Source of the DNA: Candidatus Goldiibacteriota bacterium HGW-Goldbacteria-1
Lineage (GTDB): Bacteria > Oederibacteriota > PGYV01
Length of the DNA stretch: 64,000 nt
Assembly: GCA_002839855.1 (NCBI GenBank)
Contig: PGYV01000005.1
Span: forward strand, 81,824-145,823
Reading direction: 5' to 3'
Shown piece after piece: positions 25,809 to 34,372 of this stretch. The notes beneath the pieces are model-generated. The model made no database searches, had not been told where the DNA came from, and was given only the letters and a program-made list of their open reading frames with translations. A program made the translations under genes and the position numbers. Within the stretch, counting starts at the first letter, position 1, and every line of letters starts with the position of its first letter.

Positions 25809-26864
25809 CTAATTTACAACTTCCGCCGTATAAACAAATTCATAACCTTCGGCTTCAAACTTTGGCATAAGTTCCTGCAGCACTTCAAGCGTTGAAGGAT
25901 AATCATGCCCTATCCCCACCGCATAGCCCTTCTTTTTTGCCTCTTTTTTTAAAAGCTGCATCTGTCCCGCTATATAAGTTTTCTCTTTAGAGTTGTCAAG
26001 AAATACGTCCCTGCCCGCAAACAGCACGCCTGCTTTTCGGGCTTCTTTTTCAGCCACGGAATCAGAAGCGGTCCTGCTGTCAATAAAAAATAAATTTTTG
26101 GAAGCAAAATACTCCATGACATACGACATCACTTTGGAATCAGAAGTAACCAGCGACCCTTCGTGATTATTAGCGCCAAAAGGGTTCCCCACAGCTTCAA
26201 AATTCTTTTTAATAATGGACGTTACGGCGTTACGGTTCATTCCGGACAATATTGTAGTTTTTTCCATAGGCATTATCCCCTTGGGCTGCATTGGAAGGTG
26301 CAGAATAACGCCTTTCTTTGACGCGCGCGCAAGTTCAAAGGCCTGCTGTGAATACCTTAAACCCGGAAGTACCGCGCAGTTATACACCTGTTTTATAGAG
26401 CTTAAAAATTTAAAGTCCCTTTTATTGTATCCCCAGTCATCAAGTATTACCACAATCTTGGGGCCGGGATTTTTAATCAGCTCCGCTTTAAGCAATTCCG
26501 TATTGTTCATGACAACAGACAAAACTGTTTTAACAGAGCCGTCCGCGCGCTTTTCATCCGCTTTTATTTCCGCGGCGGGATATGCAGACATCTCTTTTTT
26601 AAAAAGGTTTAACAGAGAACCGGCATCGTGGCGAAGCGGCATTTTCGCCCTGACAAATCCGCTTTTATCATAAATTATAAGCGCGGGATCCAGCAAGACT
26701 TTTTTGATAAGGACACTACGCGCTGCAGAAGCGGCATCACGCATTTCTTTTTCACGGTTTATTTTCTGCTGAGGCGCAAGGTAAAAAAAATACAGCGCCG
26801 CCGCTGCCATTACAAGCAGCATTAAAGCCGGAAATATGGAATTCTTGTTTCTTCTGCGCCCCAT
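25809..26864 (-). CDS. Divergent polysaccharide deacetylase family protein
   Basis: A 351-residue protein with one N-terminal membrane anchor (about 11-28) and a periplasmic domain of the YibQ/DUF610 type (divergent polysaccharide deacetylase). Landmarks: KIVVILDDWGYNKRDFKFLS (the family's 'DD.G'), VILHLPMQPKGIMPMEKTTI, NNHEGSLVTSDSKVMSYVME and YAVGIGHDYPSTLEVLQELM. The family keeps the NodB-like fold with altered metal motifs; catalysis has not been established for most members. Gene neighbours suggest an envelope role; E. coli yibQ likewise sits beside an S41-related or murein hydrolase gene. Confidence 0.88.
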   Translation of the reverse strand: MGRRRNKNSIFPALMLLVMAAAALYFFYLAPQQKINREKEMRDAASAARSVLIKKVLLDPALIIYDKSGFVRAKMPLRHDAGSLLNLFKKEMSAYPAAEIKADEKRADGSVKTVLSVVMNNTELLKAELIKNPGPKIVVILDDWGYNKRDFKFLSSIKQVYNCAVLPGLRYSQQAFELARASKKGVILHLPMQPKGIMPMEKTTILSGMNRNAVTSIIKKNFEAVGNPFGANNHEGSLVTSDSKVMSYVMEYFASKNLFFIDSRTASDSVAEKEARKAGVLFAGRDVFLDNSKEKTYIAGQMQLLKKEAKKKGYAVGIGHDYPSTLEVLQELMPKFEAEGYEFVYTAEVVN

Positions 26865-26872
26865 TATTTTAT

Positions 26873-28333
26873 TTAATTGCGGGAAAGCCTTGCGACAGTG
26901 TCCAGAATATCCATCGCGCGCTTTATCTGTGTGTCATTTTCAACGGCAACAGCCCTGCTTGCGCTTCTGCCTTTCTGTTTTAACGCCATTTCAGTCTTAA
27001 TCCACTTGGCAAGAATTTCACTGTCAGACACAAATTCCTGCGCCTGCACTTCTTCGCCTTTCTGCTTTAACCACTTGCCAAAATCTTCCATTAATTTTTC
27101 ATCAAAACTTTTCTTAAAAAATACTTTTATATTTGATTCCGACACATTAGCGCCGTTTTTTTCTTTCTTGGAATTATCAAGGCCTTCCGGATTCTTTTTA
27201 AGATACTCGGTTACAAATTCAGTGATATACCCTTTTTCCATAAGTTCCACGGAAAAAGTGGAAGCCACAGGGTCTTTTATTTCTATGTCCGGCTTTACGC
27301 CCACGCCGTGTATCTTAGTGCCGTTAGGCGAAAAATACTGCTGCGTGGTAAGCCTTATCGCGGAATTATCAGACAGCGGGATTATGGTCTGCACGGAACC
27401 TTTACCGAATGTATTGGTGCCGATGATTACGGCTTTTTCATTATCTTTCAATGCCGCCGCAAGAATTTCAGATGCGGAAGCGCTGCCTTCGTTTACGATT
27501 ATTACAATGTCTCCCTTAAACTCTATATTATCCGACGACTTAAACTTCTGAATTTTATCCTTGTTCCTGCCCGCGGTTGACACAATGACCCTGTCATTGG
27601 GAAGGAATATATCCGACACTTTTATCGCCTGGTCAAGAAGGCCGCCGGGATTATTTCTAAGGTCAATGATAACTTTCTTTACCTTTTTCTCCCTGAATTC
27701 ACCTATGGCGTTTAACACCACGTCTGAAGCCTTGCCCATAAATTCATTTATTCTTATATAACCGTATTTCCCGTTTATAACCGAATATCTTGCTGTCTCT
27801 ATTTTTATTATAGCCCTTGTAATTACATAATCCTTGGGCTGTTCCTGCCCTCTTTGAACTGTTATGGTGACTTTTGTGCCGGGCGTGCCGCGCAGTTTAT
27901 GAACGGCGTCCATTACTTCCAGTCCGTCTGTGGTTTCCCCGTCAATAAATACTATCTTATCCCCCGCCTGAATCCCCGCGTTGGAAGCGGGCGTGTCTTC
28001 TATCGGAGCCACAACTGTAAGCTGCCCGTCTTTAATTGAAATTTCTATTCCAAGCCCGCCGAATTCGGCTTTTGTGTCTTCGTTCATGTCTTTAAAACTC
28101 TGCTGGTCAAGATACTGCGAGAACGGATCAAGCGTCTGAACCATTCCTTTTATGGCGCCTGCAACCAGGTCATCCGGATTCGTTTTTTCCTCATCCACGT
28201 ATGTGTCCTGAACTATCGCATAAACTTCCATAAGCGGTTTTAACGCCTCGTAGGCGTCCTTATCTTTCTTGGCATAAAGCGGCATCGCCGCCGCCACGAT
28301 TAACAGAATAACCATAAAAATATTTTTTTTCAT
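26873..28333 (-). CDS. ctpA: C-terminal processing peptidase, S41 family (CtpA/Prc-like)
   Basis: A 486-residue periplasmic Ser protease. Signal peptide (to about residue 20), N-terminal helix domain, PDZ domain (about 80-165; GGLGIEISIKDGQLTVVAPI), then the S41 core (GKYGYIRINEFMGKASDVVL; VKKVIIDLRNNPGGLLDQAI). The catalytic Ser lies in VNEGSASASEILAAALKDN and the Lys about 25 residues later in IGTNTFGKGSVQTIIPLSD. I place the start at 28333, seven bases after GGAGG. It likely trims envelope proteins. A terminator-like hairpin lies in its own leader. Confidence 0.95.
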   Translation of the reverse strand: MKKNIFMVILLIVAAAMPLYAKKDKDAYEALKPLMEVYAIVQDTYVDEEKTNPDDLVAGAIKGMVQTLDPFSQYLDQQSFKDMNEDTKAEFGGLGIEISIKDGQLTVVAPIEDTPASNAGIQAGDKIVFIDGETTDGLEVMDAVHKLRGTPGTKVTITVQRGQEQPKDYVITRAIIKIETARYSVINGKYGYIRINEFMGKASDVVLNAIGEFREKKVKKVIIDLRNNPGGLLDQAIKVSDIFLPNDRVIVSTAGRNKDKIQKFKSSDNIEFKGDIVIIVNEGSASASEILAAALKDNEKAVIIGTNTFGKGSVQTIIPLSDNSAIRLTTQQYFSPNGTKIHGVGVKPDIEIKDPVASTFSVELMEKGYITEFVTEYLKKNPEGLDNSKKEKNGANVSESNIKVFFKKSFDEKLMEDFGKWLKQKGEEVQAQEFVSDSEILAKWIKTEMALKQKGRSASRAVAVENDTQIKRAMDILDTVARLSRN

Positions 28334-28360
28334 ATTATTACCTCCAAATAAGCGCATATT

Positions 28361-28389
28361 AAAAAAAATCCACGGGTATTAAACCGTGG
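28361..28389 (-). terminator. Rho-independent terminator between the serpin gene and ctpA
   Basis: CCACGG-TTTAATAC-type loop-CCGTGG followed on the minus strand by eight T (28368-28361). It may end the serpin transcript or attenuate readthrough into ctpA, whose ribosome-binding site lies about 20 bases further on. Confidence 0.75.
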
Positions 28390-28550
28390 TTAAATTATAA
28401 TAACAGAAGGCAGAATAAATTGCAAATTATTAAGGGGAAAACGGGGGATCTGTTTAGTCAGACTGATATTTTATTGCCTGACACAAGAAAAAAACTTCAT
28501 TTATCACCTTTGTTTCTGAAATATTTTAGAAATCTGTCCTTCCGTATCAT

Positions 28551-29798
28551 TTATAAAGTAGGGTCGTTGACTTTGCCCATAAAAAGAATTGTATTTGTTG
28601 AATTTTCAACTATTGCAAATATAAAAGGATGATCAATACTAAACGGTTCTGTTATAACCCAGCTTGTACCTCTAATAATTGTACCTGTTGCCGCGGCTGC
28701 TTCTGTGCCTATTTCGCCCACTTCAATAAACGCTTTATGAACAACATCTGAAATCATCAGCCCTCCGCTCCCGTTAATCCCTGATAAATCAGCAAGCGGC
28801 GAAAAAGCCGTCGGCATCCCCATTTGTTTTAACTCTTCCGTAAGGCTTATATCAAAAGAATAACTGAACTTTGGCAGTGTCAAACGCACAAGTGTGTCTC
28901 CAACCGTGTATTTTATTCTTGAAGAGAGCCAGTTTGCAACATTATCACCTGTCATGCGACTCTCCAAAACGGCCATCTGTCCGTTTGAAGGCAGAAATAT
29001 AAACATAGAGACCTCGTTATCCACATAAGGCAATTCAAGCACCGATGCCGCTCCGTAATAATCCTCTATGTTTCTGTACAAGTCTTTATGCATCATATCC
29101 ACGGTAACTGTAACGCCCGACTGAGTATAAAAATCCTCCATTCCAGTGTCATTTGGATCGAACTGATTAAGCCAATCCGCCTTGAAATATATTGCATTAG
29201 TTAGCACAAGTTTTGTGTCCGATCCAACACTCCCGTCAGGAATCAAATTTTTAATTATTCCTGCTGTCTGATTTTCAACCGCAGTATTAATATACAGCCT
29301 GGATGCTTCAGGAGAATTTAAAAAATCCATATTTTGTGAATCCGCGTGATAATAGGTTGTTAAAACATCTGAATACAATGTAAGCAAAGGCATTGTCTGT
29401 TCCACCCATATATTATTGGATGTACTAAGCTGATACTGTTTACCGGGCGCATTAATAGTACTTATCATGCCATCAAATGATTCATGGCGCACCGCTTCGT
29501 CAATCTGATAATGAAAAACATTTTGAATTTCCGAAGCCGTAGCGCCTTTCGCCCCTTCATACGCCATGCCCATACAGGTATAAATACTGAAAGGTGAAAA
29601 TAAGACGTTACCTGCCGCGTCTTTTTGTCCGCCATAAAGATCCATACAGAATTTATTTACTCCTGTCTCGGGTTCATAACTTAAAATCGATGAAACACCG
29701 CCTTCAATTTCCGTTACCGCCGCGGGTGATCTATGAGCCGAGCACGATAAAAAGAACAATATAGAAATCCCCGACAAAACCAATAAAATCTTTTTCAT
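28551..29798 (-). CDS. Serpin (serine protease inhibitor), probably a lipoprotein
   Basis: A 415-residue serpin. The N-terminus is a signal sequence with a lipobox-like ILFFLSC (Cys19). The fold is complete, with ISNNIWVEQ-type strand (STSNNIWVEQTMPLLTLY), LVLTNAIYFKADWLNQFDP (helix F/strand 3A hallmark), and C-terminal SIDHPFIFAIVENSTNTILF. The reactive-centre hinge GTEAAAATGTIIRGTS is of the inhibitory type (small residues at P12-P9). By alignment to antitrypsin spacing the P1-P1' bond is near Thr-Ser just after Arg-Gly, so the target protease is uncertain. I chose ATG 29798, eight bases after GGGAGG. Confidence 0.93.
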   Translation of the reverse strand: MKKILLVLSGISILFFLSCSAHRSPAAVTEIEGGVSSILSYEPETGVNKFCMDLYGGQKDAAGNVLFSPFSIYTCMGMAYEGAKGATASEIQNVFHYQIDEAVRHESFDGMISTINAPGKQYQLSTSNNIWVEQTMPLLTLYSDVLTTYYHADSQNMDFLNSPEASRLYINTAVENQTAGIIKNLIPDGSVGSDTKLVLTNAIYFKADWLNQFDPNDTGMEDFYTQSGVTVTVDMMHKDLYRNIEDYYGAASVLELPYVDNEVSMFIFLPSNGQMAVLESRMTGDNVANWLSSRIKYTVGDTLVRLTLPKFSYSFDISLTEELKQMGMPTAFSPLADLSGINGSGGLMISDVVHKAFIEVGEIGTEAAAATGTIIRGTSWVITEPFSIDHPFIFAIVENSTNTILFMGKVNDPTL

Positions 29799-29975
29799 AT
29801 AATACCTCCCGATAATATTCAATCCATGAATATAAGACAGAAAATATCTAAAAAAGTTCCTGAATTATTATCAAGATAATTGCACCGGACAATCAAAGTA
29901 TAAAGCATAAACACATTTAACTTTCACATACATCTTAAACACTTGCGTTTTCTTGTTCCTGTTCCAGGCAAACAG

Positions 29976-31118
29976 TCAAACTATCTTTTTCCCGCCGATT
30001 ATAACACCATAAAGTTTCAGTTCCCCGTCAGTTATGATAAAATCGCCAAAATTACCGGCTTTGATAAAGCCAACTTTTTCTTTTATCACAGATGCGGGAT
30101 TGAAAGTTGCCATCTGCAGCACATCTTCAAGCGGCAGGTTAAGCCATTTTTTCACGTTTCTGCACATCTGTATAAGGGATGTATTGCTGCCTATCAGCCT
30201 GCCTGTCTTGTCATAAGCCGAGCCGTCCTTAATGATGAAATGGCCAAGCGCGGCGGTGTAGTATTTTCCGTCTTTCATTGCGTCCATACCCGTGGAATCT
30301 GTTATAAGGACAAGCCTTTCTTTTCCAAACAAACGGTATGCAATTTCAACCGCCGCGGGATGAACGTGGTTGCCGTCAGCAATAAGTTCTATTGAAACAT
30401 CTTTGCTGTGAAGCAGGGCGCCTAACGGGCCGGTCTCCCTGTGGTGAAGCCCTTCCATGGCGTTAAACAGGTGAGTCACGTGCGTGTAACCGCCTTTAAA
30501 AGCTGCCAAAGATTTTTTATAACCCGCATTGGAATGTCCAAACGCTATTACCGTGCCGTTTTTAACAAAATTACCCGCAGCGCGCGCCGCACACTTATTC
30601 TCCGGCGCTATCGTCATAATCTTTAGCCGCGCTGAATATTTTTTTATACGCTTTAAAACATTTTCGCAATCGCTTTCAGTTATATATTCATTCCCTATCA
30701 TTCCCTTTTTTTTCGCGTTTACAAACGGCCCTTCAAGATACAGCCCGTGTACCCTTGCCCCGTTTAAATTCTTTGAAAAATTTGCTATGACATCAAGGTG
30801 TTCGTTATCACCTTTTAAAGAATAAAATCCTGTTATCAGTGCGGAAGTGGTGCCGTTTTTGGCAAGCGCCGCGCTTATTTTTTCCAGTTCCGCCTTTCCG
30901 GATAACTCCGTAGAATTAATTCCCGCGCCGCCGTGAGTGTGAATATCCACAAACCCCGGCGCAAGTATTTTCCCGTTAAGGTTAATTGAATTATCCGAAC
31001 CAGAAGAAGTATTTCGGGTATAAGACAACGATGATATTATTCCATCATCCCCCACTTCAACTGTGTTCTCCCTGATAAACTCTTTCCCGTTAAATATCCT
31101 GGCATTTCTAATTATCAC
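29976..31118 (-). CDS. nagA: N-acetylglucosamine-6-phosphate deacetylase
   Basis: A 380-residue amidohydrolase that deacetylates GlcNAc-6-P for amino-sugar recycling. Metal and substrate motifs: GFVDIHTHGGAGINSTE, VHGLYLEGPFVNAKKKGMIG, YTHVTHLFNAMEGLHHRE, ELIADGNHVHPAAVEIAY, LVLITDSTGMDAM. The start is GTG 31118, placed by GGAGGG about seven bases upstream, giving the normal family length; the longer open frame upstream is repeat sequence. No nagB is next to it. A promoter lies 25 bases upstream of the start. Confidence 0.96.
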   Translation of the reverse strand: MIIRNARIFNGKEFIRENTVEVGDDGIISSLSYTRNTSSGSDNSINLNGKILAPGFVDIHTHGGAGINSTELSGKAELEKISAALAKNGTTSALITGFYSLKGDNEHLDVIANFSKNLNGARVHGLYLEGPFVNAKKKGMIGNEYITESDCENVLKRIKKYSARLKIMTIAPENKCAARAAGNFVKNGTVIAFGHSNAGYKKSLAAFKGGYTHVTHLFNAMEGLHHRETGPLGALLHSKDVSIELIADGNHVHPAAVEIAYRLFGKERLVLITDSTGMDAMKDGKYYTAALGHFIIKDGSAYDKTGRLIGSNTSLIQMCRNVKKWLNLPLEDVLQMATFNPASVIKEKVGFIKAGNFGDFIITDGELKLYGVIIGGKKIV

Positions 31119-31142
31119 ATTCACCCTCCGGTAATAATTACA

Positions 31143-31170
31143 ATTATATTTTATTGGGGGCAAAATGCAA
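31143..31170 (-). promoter_or_regulatory. Promoter of nagA
   Basis: TTGCAT (31170-31165), 16-base spacer, perfect TATAAT (31148-31143) on the minus strand, 25 bases before the GTG start. Confidence 0.65.
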
Positions 31171-31181
31171 GAGATAATAAT

Positions 31182-31216
31182 AGAGGCTTGGATGGTTGGA
31201 TGCTTAGAGGCTTGGT
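31182..31216. repeat. 16-bp tandem repeat, left arm
   Basis: Contains GGATGCTTAGAGGCTT preceded by GAGGCTTGGATGGTT, the same unit as at 20944-20981. It forms an inverted pair with 31334-31373, about 118 bases apart. Confidence 0.7.
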
Positions 31217-31333
31217 TTAGAACCGGCAAGTGCTGGCTGCTGCTAACCATTGAATAAAGATTAAGTGTTTTTCAGTGATTACCTCGTAAGCATGGCGTGT
31301 ATGCGGCAGGGACGGCTTTGTGTTTGTATTTCC
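31217..31333. other. Core between inverted repeat arms
   Basis: 117 bases with no open frame of note, enclosed by inverted copies of the 16-bp repeat. It holds GTGTTTTTCAG, reminiscent of the TGTGTTTTTTCAG module of other gaps. No transposase is nearby. Confidence 0.4.
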
Positions 31334-31373
31334 GTCCAAGCCTCTAAGCATCCAAGCCTCTAAGCATCCAAAT
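31334..31373. repeat. 16-bp tandem repeat, inverted right arm
   Basis: On the minus strand two perfect units of GGATGCTTAGAGGCTT. Inverted relative to the arm at 31182-31216. Confidence 0.75.
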
Positions 31374-31387
31374 CCCCCAATTTCCCA

Positions 31388-31415
31388 TTGACTTTACACG
31401 CCTTTGCTGTAAAAT
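31388..31415 (+). promoter_or_regulatory. Promoter of the stalk protein/PorV-like pair
   Basis: TTGACT (31388-31393), 16-base spacer, TAAAAT (31410-31415). Start codon at 31450, with AAAGGAGG at 31436-31442. Confidence 0.68.
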
Positions 31416-31449
31416 CTTAACTAGTTTTAACATCAAAGGAGGAAATATA

Positions 31450-31959
31450 ATGAAAATTAAAACCCTATTTATGGTAATTATGCTGTCTCTGGCTTTTGTT
31501 GCAGCATACGCAACAGAAACAGTAACCGAAACCGTCACAGAAACCGTTACCGCAACAACAACAGAGACAACAACCGAAACAGTAACGGAAACAAACACTC
31601 CTGACTGGACAGCTACGGGAACCCCCACTATCACTGCCACTTTCACAATAACTATGACCGCCACAAACACGCCTACACCGCAGGCAAAAGTTTTTGCTTA
31701 TCCCAACCCGGCTTATGCAGGGTTTGTAACAATTGCCTACCCTATTGACCCGGCAAAGACAGCAAAACAGGTTGAAATAATTCTTTATTCCACAGACGGT
31801 GAAGAAACCGGAAAAATCACGGATGACGCGCCTAACGGCTATTCCCGCTTTGATATTTCAAAACTGTCCCGCGGAGTATATTTTTATAAAACCATAATAC
31901 GCTATACAGACGGCAGTCAGACAGTTAAAAAGCACGAAAAATTCGCCGTGGTAAGATAA
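31450..31959 (+). CDS. Secreted Thr-rich stalk protein with YPNP-type C-terminal domain
   Basis: A 169-residue exported protein: signal peptide (1-20), Thr/Glu-rich repeat (about 21-75; units of TETV followed by TATGTPTIT-like runs), then a C-terminal Ig-like domain (about 78-169) opening AKVFAYPNPAYAGFVTIAYP, with FDISKLSRGVYFYKTIIRYT and a KKHEKFAVVR end. This domain has the layout of FlgD-Ig/type IX-like C-terminal sorting modules (YPNP start, 'GVYFYK' near the end). The stalk would hold it off the surface. A strong AAAGGAGG and a promoter precede it, and a PorV/PorQ-like gene follows 12 bases later. No protein partner is known. Confidence 0.78.
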   Translation: MKIKTLFMVIMLSLAFVAAYATETVTETVTETVTATTTETTTETVTETNTPDWTATGTPTITATFTITMTATNTPTPQAKVFAYPNPAYAGFVTIAYPIDPAKTAKQVEIILYSTDGEETGKITDDAPNGYSRFDISKLSRGVYFYKTIIRYTDGSQTVKKHEKFAVVR

Positions 31960-31971
31960 GGAGAAGCGCAG

Positions 31972-32910
31972 ATGAAAAAAATAATAATAACAGCAGCAGT
32001 TCTTTTACTTGTATCATCTATTGGATTTTCAGCGGATGCTGATATGAAGAACACATCGGCAACCGCCGGAAGATATCTTGACCTGTACGCGGGAGCCGCA
32101 GGTTCCGCGATGGGCGGGGCTTACATAGGTTCATGCGACGATGCCTCTTCTGTTTTCTGGAATCCGGCAGGGCTTGCTTCAATGAAAAACACCGAAAAAA
32201 AGTGGAGCATGTTCTTTTCACATAACGTCTGGCTTATGGACATGATGATGGACCACCTGTCAGCTGCAGGTAACTTTGGTAAATTTGGCGCGGCCGCGGT
32301 TGGAATAGGTTATTTTAACGCCGGAGAGATGAAAAAATACGACATAGACGCGGAAAATAATTACATTGAAGCGGGTTCCTTTTCCCCTTATGCCATAACC
32401 GCTTCCCTTTCATATTCAAACACACTTGAAAAAAACATAGATTTCGGCGTCACATTAAAATACATCCTGGACACAATAGACGGCAGCACAATAAGCACAG
32501 GCGCTTTTGACTTGGGCCTGCGTTATAAATCACCCCTTGAAGGGCTTTTCTTTAACGTGCTGGCAAAAAACTTTGCGGGTACGCTTGGCGGAAGCATTCT
32601 GCCAAAAGGAATAACCTTTGGCGCATTCTATACAATTGACATTTACGACTATAACTTAAGCGCTGAATATAACCTTGTGGGCAAAGCAAACAATAACGGC
32701 GTACACAGGGCCGGAATAAGCTTAAAAACACCTTTTCTTTTTACCGCGCGCGCGGGATATCAGACAGACAATACCGGCGTAACAACCGGCTTAAAGGGCT
32801 TAACCTGCGGCGTAGGGCTTAACATTGAAGAAAAATTTGTGGACTTCTCTTATGAACCATACGGCGAACTTGGAAATTCTTTCAAAGTATCCCTTGGCGG
32901 GGCTTTTTAA
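31972..32910 (+). CDS. PorV/PorQ family outer-membrane barrel protein
   Basis: A 312-residue protein: signal peptide (to about 20), then a beta-barrel of the PorV/PorQ family starting ATAGRYLDLYAGAAGSAMGG and AYIGSCDDASSVFWNPAGLA, the standard opening, followed by alternating amphipathic strands and a terminal aromatic strand ending SFKVSLGGAF. In type IX secretion PorV shuttles proteins with C-terminal signals. Here it is co-transcribed with a YPNP-domain protein, so the pair may work together. No other type IX component (SprA, PorU, PorK-N) lies in the window. Confidence 0.85.
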   Translation: MKKIIITAAVLLLVSSIGFSADADMKNTSATAGRYLDLYAGAAGSAMGGAYIGSCDDASSVFWNPAGLASMKNTEKKWSMFFSHNVWLMDMMMDHLSAAGNFGKFGAAAVGIGYFNAGEMKKYDIDAENNYIEAGSFSPYAITASLSYSNTLEKNIDFGVTLKYILDTIDGSTISTGAFDLGLRYKSPLEGLFFNVLAKNFAGTLGGSILPKGITFGAFYTIDIYDYNLSAEYNLVGKANNNGVHRAGISLKTPFLFTARAGYQTDNTGVTTGLKGLTCGVGLNIEEKFVDFSYEPYGELGNSFKVSLGGAF

Positions 32911-32940
32911 CACATTCAACTAATCATACATAACTGTAAT

Positions 32941-32977
32941 AAAAAAGAGGCGCTGTAAAAAGCGCCTCTTTTTTTAT
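32941..32977. terminator. Bidirectional terminator
   Basis: AGAGGCGCT/AGCGCCTCT stem with A- and T-tracts on both sides. It ends the plus-strand pair and the converging minus-strand response-regulator gene. Confidence 0.9.
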
Positions 32978-32998
32978 TTTAACCTGCCTGTTTTATTC

Positions 32999-34372
32999 TT
33001 ATAACTCCCCGGGTTTGCCTATCCCGTACTCTTTCATCTTGCGCCATAATGTTGACCGCGATATGCCAAGTGCCTTTGCCGCTTTAGTGTGGTTATTGTC
33101 ATATTTATCAAGCGCCCTGTTTATATATGACCTTTCCGCGTCTGCAAGGTTCAGTTCCGGATCAGAACCGTCGCTTCTTAATTCTTCTTTTACCGGCGCC
33201 GAAAGCTTTCTAAAAGGCGATATTCCCTGCAGGGTTACAGGAAGATCCGCAATAGTTATGATATCCGATGACGCCATTGCAAAAGCGTGCTGTACTATAT
33301 TATCAAGCTCCCTGACATTGCCCGGGTATTCATAATTCATTATCGCCGCGCGCGCCCGTGGATCAATACCCACAATATTGCGCCGCTCTAACTTATTATA
33401 CTTTTCAATAAAAAATCTTAGAAGATACGGAATATCTTCAAGCCTTTCCCTTAAAGGCGGAATATGAATATGAATTACATTAAGCCTGAAAAATAAATCT
33501 TCCCTGAAAGTTTTTTCCTGAATGGATTTCATAAGGTCCTGATTTGTCGCAGCAATGACCCTGATGTTCACATTCTTTGACGTTTCATCCCCAAGCCTTC
33601 TTAAATCACCGTTTTCAAGTACCCTTAATAATTTTGCCTGCAGCCCAAGGCTTAAGTCGCCGATTTCATCAAGAAAAAGCGTACCGCTGTCGGCAAGTTC
33701 TATAAGGCCTTTTTTGTCAGCCGTCGCGCCTGTAAAAGCGCCCCTTTTATACCCGAACAGTTCGGACTCTAAAAGGTTTTCCGGTATTGCCGCGGAATTC
33801 ACCGCTATAAAAGGTTTTGATGCCCTCCTGCTAAGTTCATATACCGCCCTGGCTATAAGTTCCTTGCCGGTGCCGGTCTCGCCGGTTATCAGAATATTGC
33901 TCTCATTTTTTGCCACTTTTTTTACAACAGCCATTACTTTTTTTATCTTATCGCTCTTGCCCACAAACCTGCCTTCAAAATAATCCGGTTCACTTTCCTG
34001 CACCGCGTCCACAACAGCGGCGGCAGCTGACCTTTCAAGAATATATTTCAGTTCATTTAAATTTACAGGTTTTACTATATAGTCAAAATTTTCAACCGAT
34101 GCGGCCTTAATTACCCTATCCAGTTTTTCACGCGGGCACACCATAATTACACGCATTTCAGGAAACCGCTCGCCTATGAATTTAATGATGTTAAGTTCAA
34201 GTTCATCGGCAATATCGCTGTCAATAATAAGCATGTCAAAACCGGCTTTTAATTTGCCTATTAATGCCGCGGAGTCTGTGACGATATAAGGGGAGTATGA
34301 ATTATCTTCAAGGTAGTTATTTATCCTTATCGCGTCTTCCCTGTCGGCCAGAGCGAGAAGTATTTTATTCAT
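32999..34372 (-). CDS. Sigma-54-dependent response regulator (NtrC family)
   Basis: A 457-residue regulator: receiver domain (about 1-118), AAA+ domain (about 138-370) and a Fis-type helix-turn-helix (about 415-455; NHTKAAKALGISRSTLWRKM). The AAA+ part has GETGTGKELIARAVYELSRR (Walker A), ESELFGYKRGAFTGATADKK with the sigma-54-contacting GAFTGA, and GTLFLDEIGDLS (Walker B). In the receiver, Asp51 and Asp53 (LIIDSDIADE) are candidates for phosphorylation. The N-terminal acidic pair is weaker than usual (ALADREDA). No partner kinase is adjacent. It overlaps the DUF2723 gene by 4 bp. Confidence 0.95.
   Translation of the reverse strand: MNKILLALADREDAIRINNYLEDNSYSPYIVTDSAALIGKLKAGFDMLIIDSDIADELELNIIKFIGERFPEMRVIMVCPREKLDRVIKAASVENFDYIVKPVNLNELKYILERSAAAAVVDAVQESEPDYFEGRFVGKSDKIKKVMAVVKKVAKNESNILITGETGTGKELIARAVYELSRRASKPFIAVNSAAIPENLLESELFGYKRGAFTGATADKKGLIELADSGTLFLDEIGDLSLGLQAKLLRVLENGDLRRLGDETSKNVNIRVIAATNQDLMKSIQEKTFREDLFFRLNVIHIHIPPLRERLEDIPYLLRFFIEKYNKLERRNIVGIDPRARAAIMNYEYPGNVRELDNIVQHAFAMASSDIITIADLPVTLQGISPFRKLSAPVKEELRSDGSDPELNLADAERSYINRALDKYDNNHTKAAKALGISRSTLWRKMKEYGIGKPGEL

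Noticed and set aside
32999-34372. Sigma-54 promoter near the NtrC-type regulator
   Set aside because: I looked for TGGC-N8-TTGC patterns in the nearby gaps by eye and found none acceptable; a full scan would be needed.
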